Assembly: GCA_963590075.1 (NCBI GenBank)
Contig: CAVANK010000008.1
Coordinates: forward strand, 1-64,000
DNA length: 64,000 nucleotides
From: CAG-475 sp963590075
GTDB taxonomy: Bacteria > Bacillota > Clostridia > Christensenellales > CAG-917
Reading direction: 5' to 3'
The position numbers and the translations under genes are program-made. The notes under the pieces were generated by a model that was not told the DNA's origin, did not search any database, and was given only the letters and a program-made list of their open reading frames with translations. Shown piece by piece: positions 18,418 to 26,523 of the stretch (positions are counted from its first letter, which is position 1; every line of letters begins with the position of its first letter).

Positions 18418-19602
18418 TTAGTGGCAGCATTCGCAGTCGCAGCCGTATCTGAAATCGTGACCGAGTTTGTCCGCCGCTTTGATTGCCGCGATAACCATAT
18501 CTTCGGTTACGGGGAAGGGCATATTGTGGATGCTCTCGTCGGGGATGCAAGTCTTTGCCGCAACGATCTTGTATTCTTCTTCGGTGAGTTCTTCTCTGAT
18601 GACTTCGCCCGTGCGCGGATTGGTCATAAGGTCGTGCAAGCAGACGGGGAGACCTACTTCGTCGCAGAAGTTGAGAACTTCGTAAAGTTCTTCTTCGGGG
18701 CTGTTTTCGAGAACGAGTTGGCAAATCGTACCGAATGCGACTACTTCACCGTGCATACAGCAAGCGTGAATGTCGTGGACTGCGGTGAGACCGTCGTGGA
18801 TTGCGTGTGCAGCGGCAAGACCGCCGGATTCAAAGCCGAGACCGGAGAGAAGAATGTTGGTTTCGACAATCTTTTCAAGTGCGGGAGTTACAACATTGCA
18901 GTCGCAAGCGACTTTTGCTTTTGCGCCGTCGCTGATAAGGTTGCGATAGCAAAGCTCTGCAAGTGCCGCAGCCGTGTAAGTGCCGTAGCCGAGCAACGTG
19001 CCTTTCTTGCGGTCTGCTCCGCAGGGGAGACCTGCGTTGACGTTGGATACGCTGTTGACGTTGGCTCTTGCCTCGAAGTATGTGGAAAGTGCGTCGCCCA
19101 TACCGCTTACGAGGAAGCGAGATGGTGCGTTTGCGATGACGTTGAGGTCGATAAGAACTACGGACGGGCTTTGACGGAAGTATGCGTAATCGTCAAACTC
19201 GTGATCGTCCGTGTAAAGAACCGCGGAGTGAGAGGTCGGTGCGTCCGTTGCCGCGATAGTGGGGCAGATGATGAGCGGATTGCCTGCCGCGACGCATTTT
19301 GAAGTGTCGATTGCTTTACCGCCGCCGAGACCGATCGTGCAATTGCATTTGTTTGCTTTTGCGAACTCTTGAAGTGCTTTTACAACCGTGCGCGAGCATT
19401 CACCCTTGAAGATGTCGCAAGTGACGAATTCTACACCGTATTTTGCTTGCGTTGCTTCGAGTTTCTCTTTGACGAGGTTGAGTGCAAACGGATCTGCGAT
19501 AAGGAGTGCTTTCTTACCGAATGTTTTGACAAAATAACCGAGGTTCAACAATTCGTTTTCGCCTTGTACATACTTTGTGGGACAAATAAATGCTTTTCTC
19601 AT
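18418..19602 (-). CDS. gldA: Glycerol dehydrogenase
   Basis: A 394-residue NAD-linked, metal-dependent glycerol dehydrogenase of the iron-containing alcohol dehydrogenase superfamily, oxidising glycerol to dihydroxyacetone. The nucleotide-binding GLGGGKAIDTSK and metal-binding histidines (AHAIHDGLTAVHDIHACCMHGEVVAFG region) are present. The C-terminus ends in a short Cys-rich tail, CDCECCH, which is unusual and could bind an extra metal. TCTCCTTT upstream gives AAGGAGA before the start. First gene of the gldA-dhaK operon, the oxidative branch of anaerobic glycerol use. Confidence 0.9.
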   Translation of the reverse strand: MRKAFICPTKYVQGENELLNLGYFVKTFGKKALLIADPFALNLVKEKLEATQAKYGVEFVTCDIFKGECSRTVVKALQEFAKANKCNCTIGLGGGKAIDTSKCVAAGNPLIICPTIAATDAPTSHSAVLYTDDHEFDDYAYFRQSPSVVLIDLNVIANAPSRFLVSGMGDALSTYFEARANVNSVSNVNAGLPCGADRKKGTLLGYGTYTAAALAELCYRNLISDGAKAKVACDCNVVTPALEKIVETNILLSGLGFESGGLAAAHAIHDGLTAVHDIHACCMHGEVVAFGTICQLVLENSPEEELYEVLNFCDEVGLPVCLHDLMTNPRTGEVIREELTEEEYKIVAAKTCIPDESIHNMPFPVTEDMVIAAIKAADKLGHDFRYGCDCECCH

Positions 19603-19774
19603 AAATTTTCTCCTTTAGAGGTGTTTTTTAAGATGTAAATATTATATATCCTAGCCGAAAATAATTCAATACCCAATTTGTTAAAAAACGTGCATTTTTG
19701 AAAATTTTTTGCAAAAAATCGCGATTTTGAGGGGTTGCGGTCTCGATTTTCATAAAATTTTAATGTTTTTCGAG

Positions 19775-19819
19775 CAATTTATTCAAAAAAGTTGAATATT
19801 GAAAAAATCCGTATATAAT
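19775..19819 (+). promoter_or_regulatory. nadE promoter with an overlapping inverted repeat
   Basis: TTGAAT (19792-19797) and TATAAT (19814-19819) are 16 bp apart. ATTCAA (19781-19786) and TTGAAT form an inverted repeat around the -35 box, extended by CAAT and ATTG at its edges, a possible operator. The rest of the gap back to 19603 is AT-rich with no gene. Confidence 0.5.
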
Positions 19820-19856
19820 AAAATCAATAAAGATCTTCATTGTCGAGGTGAATAAT

Positions 19857-20609
19857 ATGGACGTCGTATCATCAATCGAAAAACGCGTGCAATGGATACG
19901 CGATTTGCTTGCAAAAACAGGCGCAAAGGGCGTCATTTACGGCAACAGCGGCGGAAAGGATTGCACCCTCGTCGGAGCACTTTGCAAACTTGCGACTCCC
20001 AACGTTTTGGGTGTCATTATGCCTTGCCAATCCTCGCAAAATTACGGTAGTGACCGCGACGACGCTTTGAGAGCGGGCGAGTATTTCGGCATCGAGCAAA
20101 TCGAGATAGATTTGAGCGCAACCAAACAAGCGCTTCTCGACGCTTTCGGCGAGCAACTCACCAATGGCAACGCCGGTGAGAGCAATCTCAAAATGGCAAG
20201 CGTCAACATCAATCCGCGCCTTCGAATGACCACGCTTTACGCACTCGGTCAGGCAAGAGGATATCTCGTGGCGGGCACCGGCAACCTTGACGAGGCAACG
20301 CTCGGATACTTCACCAAGTGGGGCGACGGCGCACACGATTTCAACCCGATTGCGGACTTGACCGTCGGTGAGATTTACGAGCATTTGAGATACCTCGGCG
20401 CACCCGCAACCATCATCGCAAAAGCACCGTCCGCAGGTCTTTATCAAGGTCAAACCGACGAGCAAGAAATGGGCATCAAATACGCCGACGTAGATAAATA
20501 TCTACGTGGTGAAGATGTCCCCGCAGACGTGAGAGAGAAGATTGAGAGTGCTAAACGTAGAGCTGCGCATAAACTTCGTATGCCTCTCAAATTTGGCGAA
20601 AACGCCTGA
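19857..20609 (+). CDS. nadE: NAD(+) synthase, ammonia-dependent type
   Basis: A 250-residue NAD synthase that amidates nicotinate adenine dinucleotide with ATP in the last step of NAD synthesis. The ATP-pyrophosphatase P-loop GNSGGKDCTL, the NINPRLRMTTLYALGQ helix, AGTGNLDEATLGYFTKWGDG and PSAGLYQGQTDEQEMG are all typical. No glutaminase domain is fused, so free ammonia is the expected donor. The ATG at 19857 is preferred over GTG at 19848, because GAGGTG overlaps that GTG and lies six bases upstream of the ATG. The last codons form one arm of the palindromic element that follows. Confidence 0.93.
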   Translation: MDVVSSIEKRVQWIRDLLAKTGAKGVIYGNSGGKDCTLVGALCKLATPNVLGVIMPCQSSQNYGSDRDDALRAGEYFGIEQIEIDLSATKQALLDAFGEQLTNGNAGESNLKMASVNINPRLRMTTLYALGQARGYLVAGTGNLDEATLGYFTKWGDGAHDFNPIADLTVGEIYEHLRYLGAPATIIAKAPSAGLYQGQTDEQEMGIKYADVDKYLRGEDVPADVREKIESAKRRAAHKLRMPLKFGENA

Positions 20610-20724
20610 TTTGGCAAATAACTGCGTCAGAGCCGTCCGCCCGACAACTCATTTACGATTAGTAAATTAGGGTTGCCGTTCGGACGGCTCTTTCTTGTTC
20701 TTTATCCAAATCAGACGTTTTCGC
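20596..20724 (+). ncRNA. Nested stem-loop element, copy 1 (after nadE)
   Basis: A two-level palindrome. The outer arms (20596-20614 and 20706-20724, 18 of 19 paired) enclose 14-nt internal loops on both sides. The inner arms are 11 perfect pairs (AGAGCCGTCCG 20629-20639 with CGGACGGCTCT 20681-20691), closing a 41-nt apical loop. A T-rich stretch follows the inner stem, so it could act as the nadE terminator. The outer left arm covers the nadE stop codon. The second copy at 25774-25900 has the same dimensions with different stem sequences and nearly the same loops. It could be a structured RNA or a palindromic DNA element. Confidence 0.7.
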
Positions 20725-21550
20725 ATAGATTTGAGTTTGGAGAGGCTTATTAAAAATTTTGTAAATTAGGGTTGCCACCCAAACGGCGAATAACTTTGGA
20801 CGCGATTGACGTAGCGTAACAATCGCTATTCCGTCACTGCGTTCCTTACAGCACCCCGAGTTTTGCAAATCACGTACGTTTGTACGTTGGGTTTTGTTTC
20901 GGACGGGTGTTTATATGTTGTAGTCGTAACTCCTCTAAAAACAATACCCCCTCTTTCCGGACACGCCGGCATTTCTCGCCCCACTCGGTTAGGGACATTT
21001 CTCTACAAGAGTACCCGTCGCTCGCGGGGGAGACAACGGCACTCGCATAGATAGGGACATTTCTCTACTTGTGCCACTCGTTCGCCAACGAAAAGAACAA
21101 TACTCGTTGGCTCACTTGTACTACACCCACAAGGCTTCCACACACAAAGGACAAGTGAACGAAAGTGTGATATGTAAGATGAAAGCGTAGCCTTTTGTGT
21201 GAAGGAAAAAAGGAGCACCAAGGCAAAAAGCAAACAATTGGCACAAGTGACAATTGTGGCTAAAAGCCTTGTGTGTGACGCAAGCTCGGCACTTATCCGC
21301 TCGTCGCCTTGCGACTCGAACTCCGAATAAGCAAATTCCGTGTATAAGTACGCTTTGAATAAGTTTTCGTTAATTAGTCCGCTCTACAAGTTCGCGGACG
21401 GTGGTTTCTATTCCGTTTTCAAATAGGCACATTCCGTTAATAAGTGCGCCCCGAATGAGAGAGCGTTTAATTCCAAATTATCCTTTTTTACCGAAAGTCG
21501 ATATTATTCATATCAAAAATCGATAAATTTTTCTAAAATTCAATTTGTGC
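20725..21550. other. Gene-free repeat-rich region
   Basis: About 0.8 kb with no supportable gene. It holds a partial copy of the nested element's apical-loop right half (GTAAATTAGGGTTGCC at 20760-20775), the dispersed repeat at 20799-20849, a 17-bp direct repeat TAGGGACATTTCTCTAC at 20990 and 21052 that resembles insertion-sequence end sequence, and GTCCGC/GCGGAC at 21377-21399. Short open frames here have poor composition. It reads as a graveyard of small mobile elements. Confidence 0.6.
20799..20849. repeat. Dispersed repeat, copy B (inverted relative to copy A)
   Basis: Reverse complement of the repeat at 3-51 with a few mismatches. Flanked by other repeat debris. No open reading frame or target-site duplication could be recognised around it. 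Confidence 0.6.
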
Positions 21551-21579
21551 TTGCGACATTACTTAACATATGCTAATAT
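21551..21579 (+). promoter_or_regulatory. Promoter of the hydrogenase operon
   Basis: TTGCGA (21551-21556) and TAATAT (21574-21579) are separated by 17 bp, about 40 bases before the first hydrogenase gene. A sigma-A-type promoter is likely. Confidence 0.5.
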
Positions 21580-21621
21580 ATATAAGGTTATCATTTTATT
21601 CAACAAAGGAGGGGCTGAATT

Positions 21622-22104
21622 ATGGCTCATTTAAGTGAGGCGGCTGTTGCTCAAATCAACGCGATTTGCGACAGATACACCGATGAAAAAACCCCGCTTA
21701 TGATGATTTTGAGCGATATTCAAAAGGAATACGGATATATTCCCATCGAAGTGCAAGAAATCGTCTCCGAAAGGACGGGGATCTCAGTTGCGGAAATTTA
21801 CGGCGTCGTGACTTTCTACTCGTTTTTCTCGTTAGCACCCAAGGGGAAATACGTTATAGGCGTATGTCTCGGCACGGCTTGCTACGTCAAGGGCGCACAA
21901 CAAGTTATCGACAAGTTCTGCGAAGTGCTCGGCATCAAGCCCGGTGAAACCACCAAAGACGGTTTGTTTACTATCGACGCATTGCGTTGTATAGGCGCTT
22001 GCGGTATTGCTCCCGCCGTTTCCATCAACGGTCAAGTTTACCCCAAAGTCGCAGTCAATGCCATCCCCGGCATTGTTGACAGTTATAAGTCGAGGGAGGA
22101 ATGA
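21622..22104 (+). CDS. hydC: NADH-linked hydrogenase subunit, NuoE-like [2Fe-2S] protein
   Basis: A 160-residue thioredoxin-fold [2Fe-2S] protein of the NuoE/HydC/HndA family. The four cluster cysteines are in CLGTACYVKG and CIGACGIAP. It is the small electron-relay subunit of a multimeric hydrogenase that couples NADH, and probably ferredoxin, to hydrogen. AAAGGAGGGG lies seven bases before the start. The next gene starts just after the stop; all three hydrogenase genes are co-transcribed. Confidence 0.92.
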   Translation: MAHLSEAAVAQINAICDRYTDEKTPLMMILSDIQKEYGYIPIEVQEIVSERTGISVAEIYGVVTFYSFFSLAPKGKYVIGVCLGTACYVKGAQQVIDKFCEVLGIKPGETTKDGLFTIDALRCIGACGIAPAVSINGQVYPKVAVNAIPGIVDSYKSREE

Positions 22105-22109
22105 TTGAG

Positions 22110-23993
22110 ATGATTAGAACTTTTGAAGAACTTGAAAGAACTTGCAACGATTGCTCCAAATGTATGGACGCAAAATTTACCGGTCACGACGGCAAACGTC
22201 ACATCGTACTTTGCGGTGGTACGGGCTGTCTTTCTTCCCATTCGGACGAAATCAGAGAAGAGTTTGTAAAGCTTGTCAATGAAAGAGGCTTGCAAGACAA
22301 AGTCACCGTCAACCAAGTGGGTTGCTTCGGCTTTTGCTCGCAAGGTCCTTTCGTCAAAATTTATCCCGAAGACACTCTTTATAGAATGGTCAAAATCGAC
22401 GACGTGAGAGAAATCGTCGAAAAAGACATCGAAAACGGCGAAGTAGTGGAAAGACTTCTTTACGTCGATCCCGTCACCAAAGAAAAAGTTTCAAAACAAG
22501 ACGATATCACTTTCTACAAAAAACAAGTGCGTATCGCATTGCACGGTTGCGGAAGCATCAACCCCGAAAAGATCGAAGAAGCACTCGGTGCGGGCGCGTT
22601 CAAAGGTCTCGCACGCGCGCTTCAAATGGACAGACAAGAAGTCATCAACGAGATTTTGGCTTCCGGACTCAGAGGTCGTGGCGGCGGTGGTTTCCCGACG
22701 GGCAGAAAATGGCAGTTTGCTTACGCTCAGCCCGACGGTGACAAATACGTCGTTTGCAATGGCGACGAAGGCGATCCGGGCGCGTTTATGGATCGTTCCA
22801 TACTCGAAGGAAATCCTCTTGCGGTCATCGAAGGTATGATGATTGCAGGTTACGCAATCGGCGCACAAAACGGTTATTTCTACGTGCGTGCGGAATATCC
22901 TATCGCCGTGCATCGTTTGCGCATAGCAATCCGTCAAGCGGAAGAAGCGGGCTTGCTCGGCGACAACATTCTCGGGACGAACTTCTCGTTCCGCGTACAT
23001 ATCCGCCTCGGTGCGGGCGCATTCGTTTGCGGTGAAGAGACGGCTCTTCTCAACTCCATCGAAGGACAAAGAGGTATGCCTCGTCCTCGTCCGCCGTTCC
23101 CCGCAGTCAAGGGATTGTGGCAATCACCGACCATCGTCAACAACGTCGAAACGCTTGCTTGCGTGCCTTACATTATGAGAGAAGGCTTTGAACAATTCAC
23201 CAAATTCGGCACTGAAAAATCCAAGGGCACGAAGGTTTTTGCTCTCGGCGGAAAGGTCAACAACGTAGGTCTCGTGGAAGTGCCTATGGGTACTACTTTG
23301 CGCGAGCTCATTTACGACATCGGCGGTGGAATTCCAAACGGCAAGAAATTCAAAGCAATTCAAACGGGCGGTCCTTCGGGCGGATGCCTCACGGCTGACG
23401 ACCTCGACGCACTCATCGACTTTGACAACCTCATTGCAAAAGGCTCGATGATGGGCTCGGGCGGTGCTATCGTTATGGACGAAGACAACTGTATGGTTGA
23501 CGTCGCAAAGTTCTATATGGAATTCATTTGCGACGAATCTTGCGGAAAATGTTCTCCTTGCCGTATAGGTACTAAGAGAATGCTCGAACTTCTCACCAAG
23601 ATAACCAAAGGTCAAGCCACTATGGAAGACCTTGACAAGCTCATCGACCTTGCAGGCAACATAAAAACCAACTCCCTTTGCGCCTTGGGACAGACCGCTC
23701 CCAACCCCATACTTTCCACGCTTGCGCACTTCAAAGATGAATATATCGCGCACATCGTGGATAAAAAGTGTCCGGCGGCAGTGTGCAAGAGCCTTATGAA
23801 CTACACGATTATTGCGGACAAGTGCGTAGGTTGCGGACTTTGCGAAAGGAATTGCCCCACCAACGCAATTCACAGCACCAACTATATCGCGCCCAATCAC
23901 AAACTCCCGTCCAGAAAAATCGACACGGAAAAGTGCATCAAGTGCGGTATGTGTATGTCTTCGTGCAGACTCAAAGCAATCGAGAAAAAGTAA
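22110..23993 (+). CDS. hydB: NADH-linked hydrogenase subunit, NuoF-like flavoprotein
   Basis: A 627-residue subunit with four parts: an N-terminal thioredoxin-like [2Fe-2S] domain (about 1-115; CGGTGC...GCFGFC cysteines), the FMN/NADH-binding NuoF core (GRGGGGFPTGRKW, CNGDEGDPGAFMDR), a [4Fe-4S] motif ESCGKCSPCRIG, and two C-terminal ferredoxin-type clusters (CVGCGLCERNCP, CIKCGMCMSSC). This is the HydB layout of bifurcating and NADH-dependent [FeFe]-hydrogenases. The ATG at 22110 sits nine bases after GGGAGGA; an ATG at 22101 overlaps hydC but is too close to the same site. Confidence 0.92.
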   Translation: MIRTFEELERTCNDCSKCMDAKFTGHDGKRHIVLCGGTGCLSSHSDEIREEFVKLVNERGLQDKVTVNQVGCFGFCSQGPFVKIYPEDTLYRMVKIDDVREIVEKDIENGEVVERLLYVDPVTKEKVSKQDDITFYKKQVRIALHGCGSINPEKIEEALGAGAFKGLARALQMDRQEVINEILASGLRGRGGGGFPTGRKWQFAYAQPDGDKYVVCNGDEGDPGAFMDRSILEGNPLAVIEGMMIAGYAIGAQNGYFYVRAEYPIAVHRLRIAIRQAEEAGLLGDNILGTNFSFRVHIRLGAGAFVCGEETALLNSIEGQRGMPRPRPPFPAVKGLWQSPTIVNNVETLACVPYIMREGFEQFTKFGTEKSKGTKVFALGGKVNNVGLVEVPMGTTLRELIYDIGGGIPNGKKFKAIQTGGPSGGCLTADDLDALIDFDNLIAKGSMMGSGGAIVMDEDNCMVDVAKFYMEFICDESCGKCSPCRIGTKRMLELLTKITKGQATMEDLDKLIDLAGNIKTNSLCALGQTAPNPILSTLAHFKDEYIAHIVDKKCPAAVCKSLMNYTIIADKCVGCGLCERNCPTNAIHSTNYIAPNHKLPSRKIDTEKCIKCGMCMSSCRLKAIEKK

Positions 23994-24008
23994 AGAGAGG
24001 GAATTATT

Positions 24009-25775
24009 ATGGCTAAAATAAATATCAAAATAGAAGGCGTCCCTTATCAAGTCGAACAAGGCTTGACTATCCTTGAAGCGGCAAAGGCTTGCGGTTACGA
24101 AATTCCGTCCCTTTGCGCGTACAATCACGGTGAATGTTCAAGAGGCTCTTGCAGAGTATGTCTCGTCGAGGCTACCGGTGCAAGAGGTCTCGTGGCGTCT
24201 TGCGTGTACCCCGTCGCAGAGGGTATGGAAATCACAATATCTTCCCCCAAAGCGGTGCAAGCAAGAAGATCTTCTGTGGAACTTTTGCTTTCCAACCACA
24301 ACCGCAACTGCCAAGAGTGCGACAAGAACGGCAAGTGTGAACTCTTGCACGTAGCCGTCCTCACGGGCGCAAGAGAGGGCATTTATAGCGGTGAACAAAC
24401 GCCCGTAACCGTGGATAAACTCACTCCGTCAATCAAGCGCGACACGAGCAAGTGCGTGCTTTGCGGTAGATGTATCGAAAGATGTAAAAATGCGCACGGT
24501 TTGTCCGTCCTCGGCTTTGAAAAGAGAGGATTCAAGACTATCGTCGCACCGGCAGAGAATAGAAGTTTTGCCAATTCTCCGTGCATTTTGTGCGGTCAAT
24601 GCGTAAGCGTTTGCCCCACTGGCGCACTTATGGAAGTGAGCGAAATCGACAAGGTCGACGCCGCGTTCAAAGCGGGCAAATACGTCGTGGTGCAAGCCGC
24701 GCCTGCCGTAAGAGCGGCACTCGGTGAAGAGTTCGGTATGCCTATCGGCTCGCTCGTAACCGGCAAAATGGTCGCCGCGCTTCGTCGTCTCGGCTTCAAA
24801 AAAGTGTTCGACACCAATTTCGGCGCTGACCTCACCATTATGGAAGAGGCAACCGAGCTTCTCGGCAGAGTTAAAGACGGCGGTGTGTTGCCGATGATTA
24901 CGTCTTGCTCGCCCGGTTGGATCAACTACGCGGAGTATTACTACGGAGATTTGTTAAATCACCTTTCTTCTTGCAAATCGCCTCACGAAATGTTCGGCGC
25001 AATCCTCAAAACTTATTATGCGGAACAAAACGGCATCAATCCCGAGGACATGTACGTCGTATCCGTTATGCCTTGCACCGCAAAGAAATTCGAGAAAGAG
25101 AGGAAAGAACTTTCCACCAACGGTCTCAAAGACGTCGACGCGGTTCTAACTACGAGAGAGCTTGCCAAGATGATCAAGCGCGCGGGCATTATGTTCAACA
25201 GACTTCCCGACGAGGATTTTGACAACGATATCGTCGGTGAATACACGGGCGCGGGCGTCATCTTCGGCGCAACGGGCGGTGTTATGGAAGCGGCTCTTCG
25301 TACGGCGGTGGCAGTGCTCGACGGCAAAGAACTCGAACACGTCGAACTCACCGAGGTTAGAGGTCTCGAAGGCATCAAAGAAGCGTCCTACAACCTCGGC
25401 GGTATGGAGGTCAAAGTTGCGGTCGCTCACGGCATGAAGAACGCCAAAGTCCTCCTAGACCAAATCAGAGAAGGCAAGAGCCCGTATCACTTCATCGAGA
25501 TTATGGGTTGCCCCGGCGGATGCGTCGCGGGTGGCGGACAACCTTACGTCAAACCTTGCTTCCTTCCCAACGAGGATGCCGATATTCTCGATACTTTCCG
25601 CGCAAAACGTGCCTCCGCACTTTACCGTGAAGACGAGGGTAAAACCGTTCGTGTCTCCCATAAGAATGCCCAAGTCCAAAAACTCTACGACGAGTTTCTC
25701 GGCGAGCCGAATAGCCATCTTGCGCATGAGTTGTTACACACTCATTATACCTCCCGCACCCGTTTCCCGAAGTAA
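24009..25775 (+). CDS. hydA: [FeFe]-hydrogenase catalytic subunit
   Basis: A 588-residue catalytic subunit that makes or oxidises H2. N-terminal [2Fe-2S] domain, then a His-ligated cluster (H97, C101, C104, C110), two [4Fe-4S] ferredoxin clusters (CVLCGRCIERC, CILCGQCVSVCP), the H-cluster domain, and a C-terminal small-subunit-like tail. H-cluster motifs are TSCSPGW at 298-304, MPCTAKK with C356, and GCPGGCVAGGGQP with C501 and C505. Residue 301 is Ser where well-studied enzymes such as C. pasteurianum CpI have the proton-relay Cys. Maturases HydE/F/G are not in the window. Follows hydB by 15 bp. Confidence 0.94.
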   Translation: MAKINIKIEGVPYQVEQGLTILEAAKACGYEIPSLCAYNHGECSRGSCRVCLVEATGARGLVASCVYPVAEGMEITISSPKAVQARRSSVELLLSNHNRNCQECDKNGKCELLHVAVLTGAREGIYSGEQTPVTVDKLTPSIKRDTSKCVLCGRCIERCKNAHGLSVLGFEKRGFKTIVAPAENRSFANSPCILCGQCVSVCPTGALMEVSEIDKVDAAFKAGKYVVVQAAPAVRAALGEEFGMPIGSLVTGKMVAALRRLGFKKVFDTNFGADLTIMEEATELLGRVKDGGVLPMITSCSPGWINYAEYYYGDLLNHLSSCKSPHEMFGAILKTYYAEQNGINPEDMYVVSVMPCTAKKFEKERKELSTNGLKDVDAVLTTRELAKMIKRAGIMFNRLPDEDFDNDIVGEYTGAGVIFGATGGVMEAALRTAVAVLDGKELEHVELTEVRGLEGIKEASYNLGGMEVKVAVAHGMKNAKVLLDQIREGKSPYHFIEIMGCPGGCVAGGGQPYVKPCFLPNEDADILDTFRAKRASALYREDEGKTVRVSHKNAQVQKLYDEFLGEPNSHLAHELLHTHYTSRTRFPK

Positions 25776-25900
25776 AAACCGCGCTATTTAGCGAATAGCA
25801 TTGTTAAAGCCCCTTGTCCGTCAACTCATTTACGTTTAGTAAATTAGGGTTGCCGTGCAAGGGGCTTTTCCTTGCTCTTCATCTAAATATCGCAGTTTTT
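25774..25900 (+). ncRNA. Nested stem-loop element, copy 2 (after hydA)
   Basis: Same architecture as the copy after nadE: outer arms 25774-25791 and 25883-25900 (18 nt, two mismatches), 14-nt internal loops on each side, an 11-bp inner stem (AAAGCCCCTTG 25806-25816 with CAAGGGGCTTT 25858-25868) and a 41-nt apical loop. The loop differs from copy 1 at only four positions, while five of eleven inner-stem pairs differ, all by compensated changes. The inner stem is followed by T-rich sequence, so it may terminate the hydrogenase operon. It starts at the hydA stop codon. Confidence 0.7.
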
Positions 25901-26192
25901 CAAACGCGGTATGCATCAATTATTAATTATTAATAATAAATCATATTGCTAAAAATATAATTCATTTTGAAAATGGACGATATTTTGCGGTTTTTGATGT
26001 AAAATGCGGGGCGGAATGAGCAAAATTAAGGTTGGTTTTTGTTAAATCAGTTGTTTGGATGAATCGATATAAGTGTTGTTTTGTGGTTTATACTCGTTTT
26101 GTACTTGGCAATACAGTTCATAGTTGCCAATAAAAAGGTGCAAATACGTAGTCGGAATACAAAATCGAGAAATGCTTATAAAATCTATATAA

Positions 26193-26233
26193 CAAAAAAA
26201 ACGGATGGCATTTTTAGATTGCTATCCGTTTTT
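26193..26233. terminator. Bidirectional terminator-like hairpin
   Basis: ACGGATGGCA (26201-26210) pairs with TGCTATCCGT (26220-26229), one G-T pair, 9-base loop, T5 on the plus side and A8 on the other. It lies 290 bp beyond the ATPase stop on the minus strand and over 400 bp past hydA, so its transcript is unclear; a small RNA ending here is possible. Confidence 0.6.
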
Positions 26234-26430
26234 ACTCTTGCTTTTTAATTAGTCTTGCGCGCGCACTTGTATCAAAGACTACGGCACGTCTAATCGTCAA
26301 ATGGGGAAAATTAGGTGGAATCGAGTTATTTACAGTGCCTATTTTTTAACGCATTTTAGAGAAGATTTTGTTGTGCGGTTTGATGTGATTGTATGGTTTA
26401 TGTTGGGTTGATTTTTTATATTTTGTTGAA

Positions 26431-26492
26431 AGGCGTATGCTTGTCTCGGCGAGCGTAGCGAGCCGACTTGTTAAAAAGACAAGCATACGCCT
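26431..26492. repeat. 16-bp perfect inverted repeat downstream of the ATPase gene
   Basis: AGGCGTATGCTTGTCT (26431-26446) is exactly repeated in inverse at 26477-26492. The 30-nt middle holds a second near-palindrome, CGGCGAGCGTAGCGAGCCG. It begins 32 bases past the stop codon of the minus-strand ATPase gene. Without a clear T run it looks more like a mobile palindromic unit or mRNA-stability hairpin than a terminator. Confidence 0.6.
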
Positions 26493-26523
26493 AAGTGTTA
26501 CAAGGGATAGTTGAGTATGAAAA

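Larger units (their letters stand above)
25901..26523. other. Gene-free AT-rich region
   Basis: No supportable gene. It contains an AT-rich AATTATTAATTATTAATAAT tract near 25917 similar to one at 3744-3762, a terminator-like hairpin at 26193-26233 and a 16-bp palindrome at 26431-26492. The sequence between 25940 and 26190 shows no convincing promoter or open frame on either strand. Confidence 0.5.
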
